A DNA stretch of 39,778 nucleotides, taken from positions 1 through 39,778 of the forward strand of contig JAFQCT010000018.1 in NCBI GenBank assembly GCA_017399405.1, given 5' to 3'. The stretch is from Clostridia bacterium (GTDB lineage: Bacteria; Bacillota; Clostridia; Oscillospirales; Acutalibacteraceae). This document shows, one piece after another, positions 39,554 to 39,778 of the stretch; position 1 is the first letter of the stretch; each line of letters opens with the position of its first letter. The notes beneath the pieces were generated by a model, which did no database searches, had not been told where the DNA came from, and was given only the letters and a program-made list of their open reading frames with translations. The position numbers and the translations under genes are program-made.

Positions 39554-39778
39554 TCATTTTGCATCAATCGTAGAGATACCGAGCGTGACCTCCTCAAGTA
39601 CGTTAAGAAGCATTCTCACCGTATCAAGTGAGGTCAGCATCGTAATATTATTCTGTGCCGCACATTGACGGATAGCGATACCGTCGCCAAAGTGTTTTCC
39701 CGAAAGAATGGCACGGGTGTTGATAACATAACTGACATAGCCGGCACGGATGGAATCCAGAACTTCTTCGCTGCCTTC
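39554..39778 (-). CDS. carB: carbamoyl-phosphate synthase large subunit, C-terminal end
   Basis: The minus strand is open from the window edge (39778) for 74 codons to TGA at 39556-39554. It reads EGSEEVLDSIRAGYVSYVIN, then DGIAIRQCAAQNNITMLTSL, DTVRMLLNVLEEV and ends TLGISTIDAK. This is the MGS-like allosteric domain that ends CarB, where UMP or other effectors bind. The rest of the gene (ATP-grasp domains) lies outside the window. Pyrimidine and arginine synthesis. Confidence 0.8.
   Translation of the reverse strand, partial: EGSEEVLDSIRAGYVSYVINTRAILSGKHFGDGIAIRQCAAQNNITMLTSLDTVRMLLNVLEEVTLGISTIDAK

Noticed and set aside
39480-39640. Plus-strand frame reading KEAGQLGKSYLVATM, resembling a nucleotide-binding or mobilisation protein
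   Set aside because: It overlaps the well-supported carB end on the other strand, has an upstream stop and no start signal.

Overview
The window suggests a low-GC anaerobic Bacillota of class Clostridia (Ruminococcus/Oscillospiraceae-like). Evidence: AGGAGG ribosome binding sites, frequent TTG/GTG starts in the accessory part, TTGACA/TATAAT-type promoters, a fermentative AdhE, and group B plus sensory-type [FeFe]-hydrogenases. The species call is inference.

Left part (1 to about 18.9 kb) is an accessory and defence island. Small unknown genes come first: a GNAT acetyltransferase, a HEPN-like protein, a DUF6809-type protein, a SWIM zinc-finger protein, a zinc ribbon, and a diverged paralogue pair with a linker ORF. 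A four-gene minus-strand operon follows: SF1 helicase-nuclease, deformylase-like protein, XRE-ImmA/IrrE protease, DUF4411 PIN protein. Next is a convergent type II restriction-modification locus: a C5-methyltransferase, a candidate endonuclease with a B3-like C-terminus, and a small possibly B3-like protein. Then come a Cys-rich 56-residue protein missed by longer-ORF searches, a Dam-type adenine methylase paired with an OLD-like ATPase-TOPRIM protein, and an IS21-family insertion sequence. Three copies of a two-block promoter-like motif with an invariant 13-nt gap (1239, 13469, 16405) link parts of this region and look like targets of an alternative (ECF-like) sigma factor.

Middle part (19.0-27.2 kb) is ordinary chromosome: an SGNH hydrolase with a membrane-anchored alpha/beta hydrolase, then an operon of XRE regulator, DtxR-type regulator and two overlapping flavoproteins, then a PASTA protein whose kinase domain lacks the catalytic residues, and a nucleoside phosphorylase.

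Between 26.3 and 27.7 kb lie two fragments of a tRNA 3' end. One is exactly positions 32-76 of a tRNA-Trp(CCA), still followed by its terminator. There are also integrase-arm-like repeats; a third copy of the repeat lies at 37.2 kb. The 9.6 kb between repeats carries a LysR regulator and a Rex-operator-controlled run: adhE, an APH-like kinase, two thioredoxin-like ferredoxins, a sensory PAS hydrogenase (HydS), a SpoIIE/PP2C phosphatase and a group B [FeFe]-hydrogenase. This joins ethanol formation, H2 metabolism and a likely redox/H2-sensing phospho-switch. The run ends at a broken gene.

Right end (37.7 kb to the edge) looks more GC-rich in codon use and is housekeeping on the minus strand: nadE, a DUF1275 membrane protein and the C-terminal end of carB. 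No CRISPR array, rRNA gene or intact tRNA was found.
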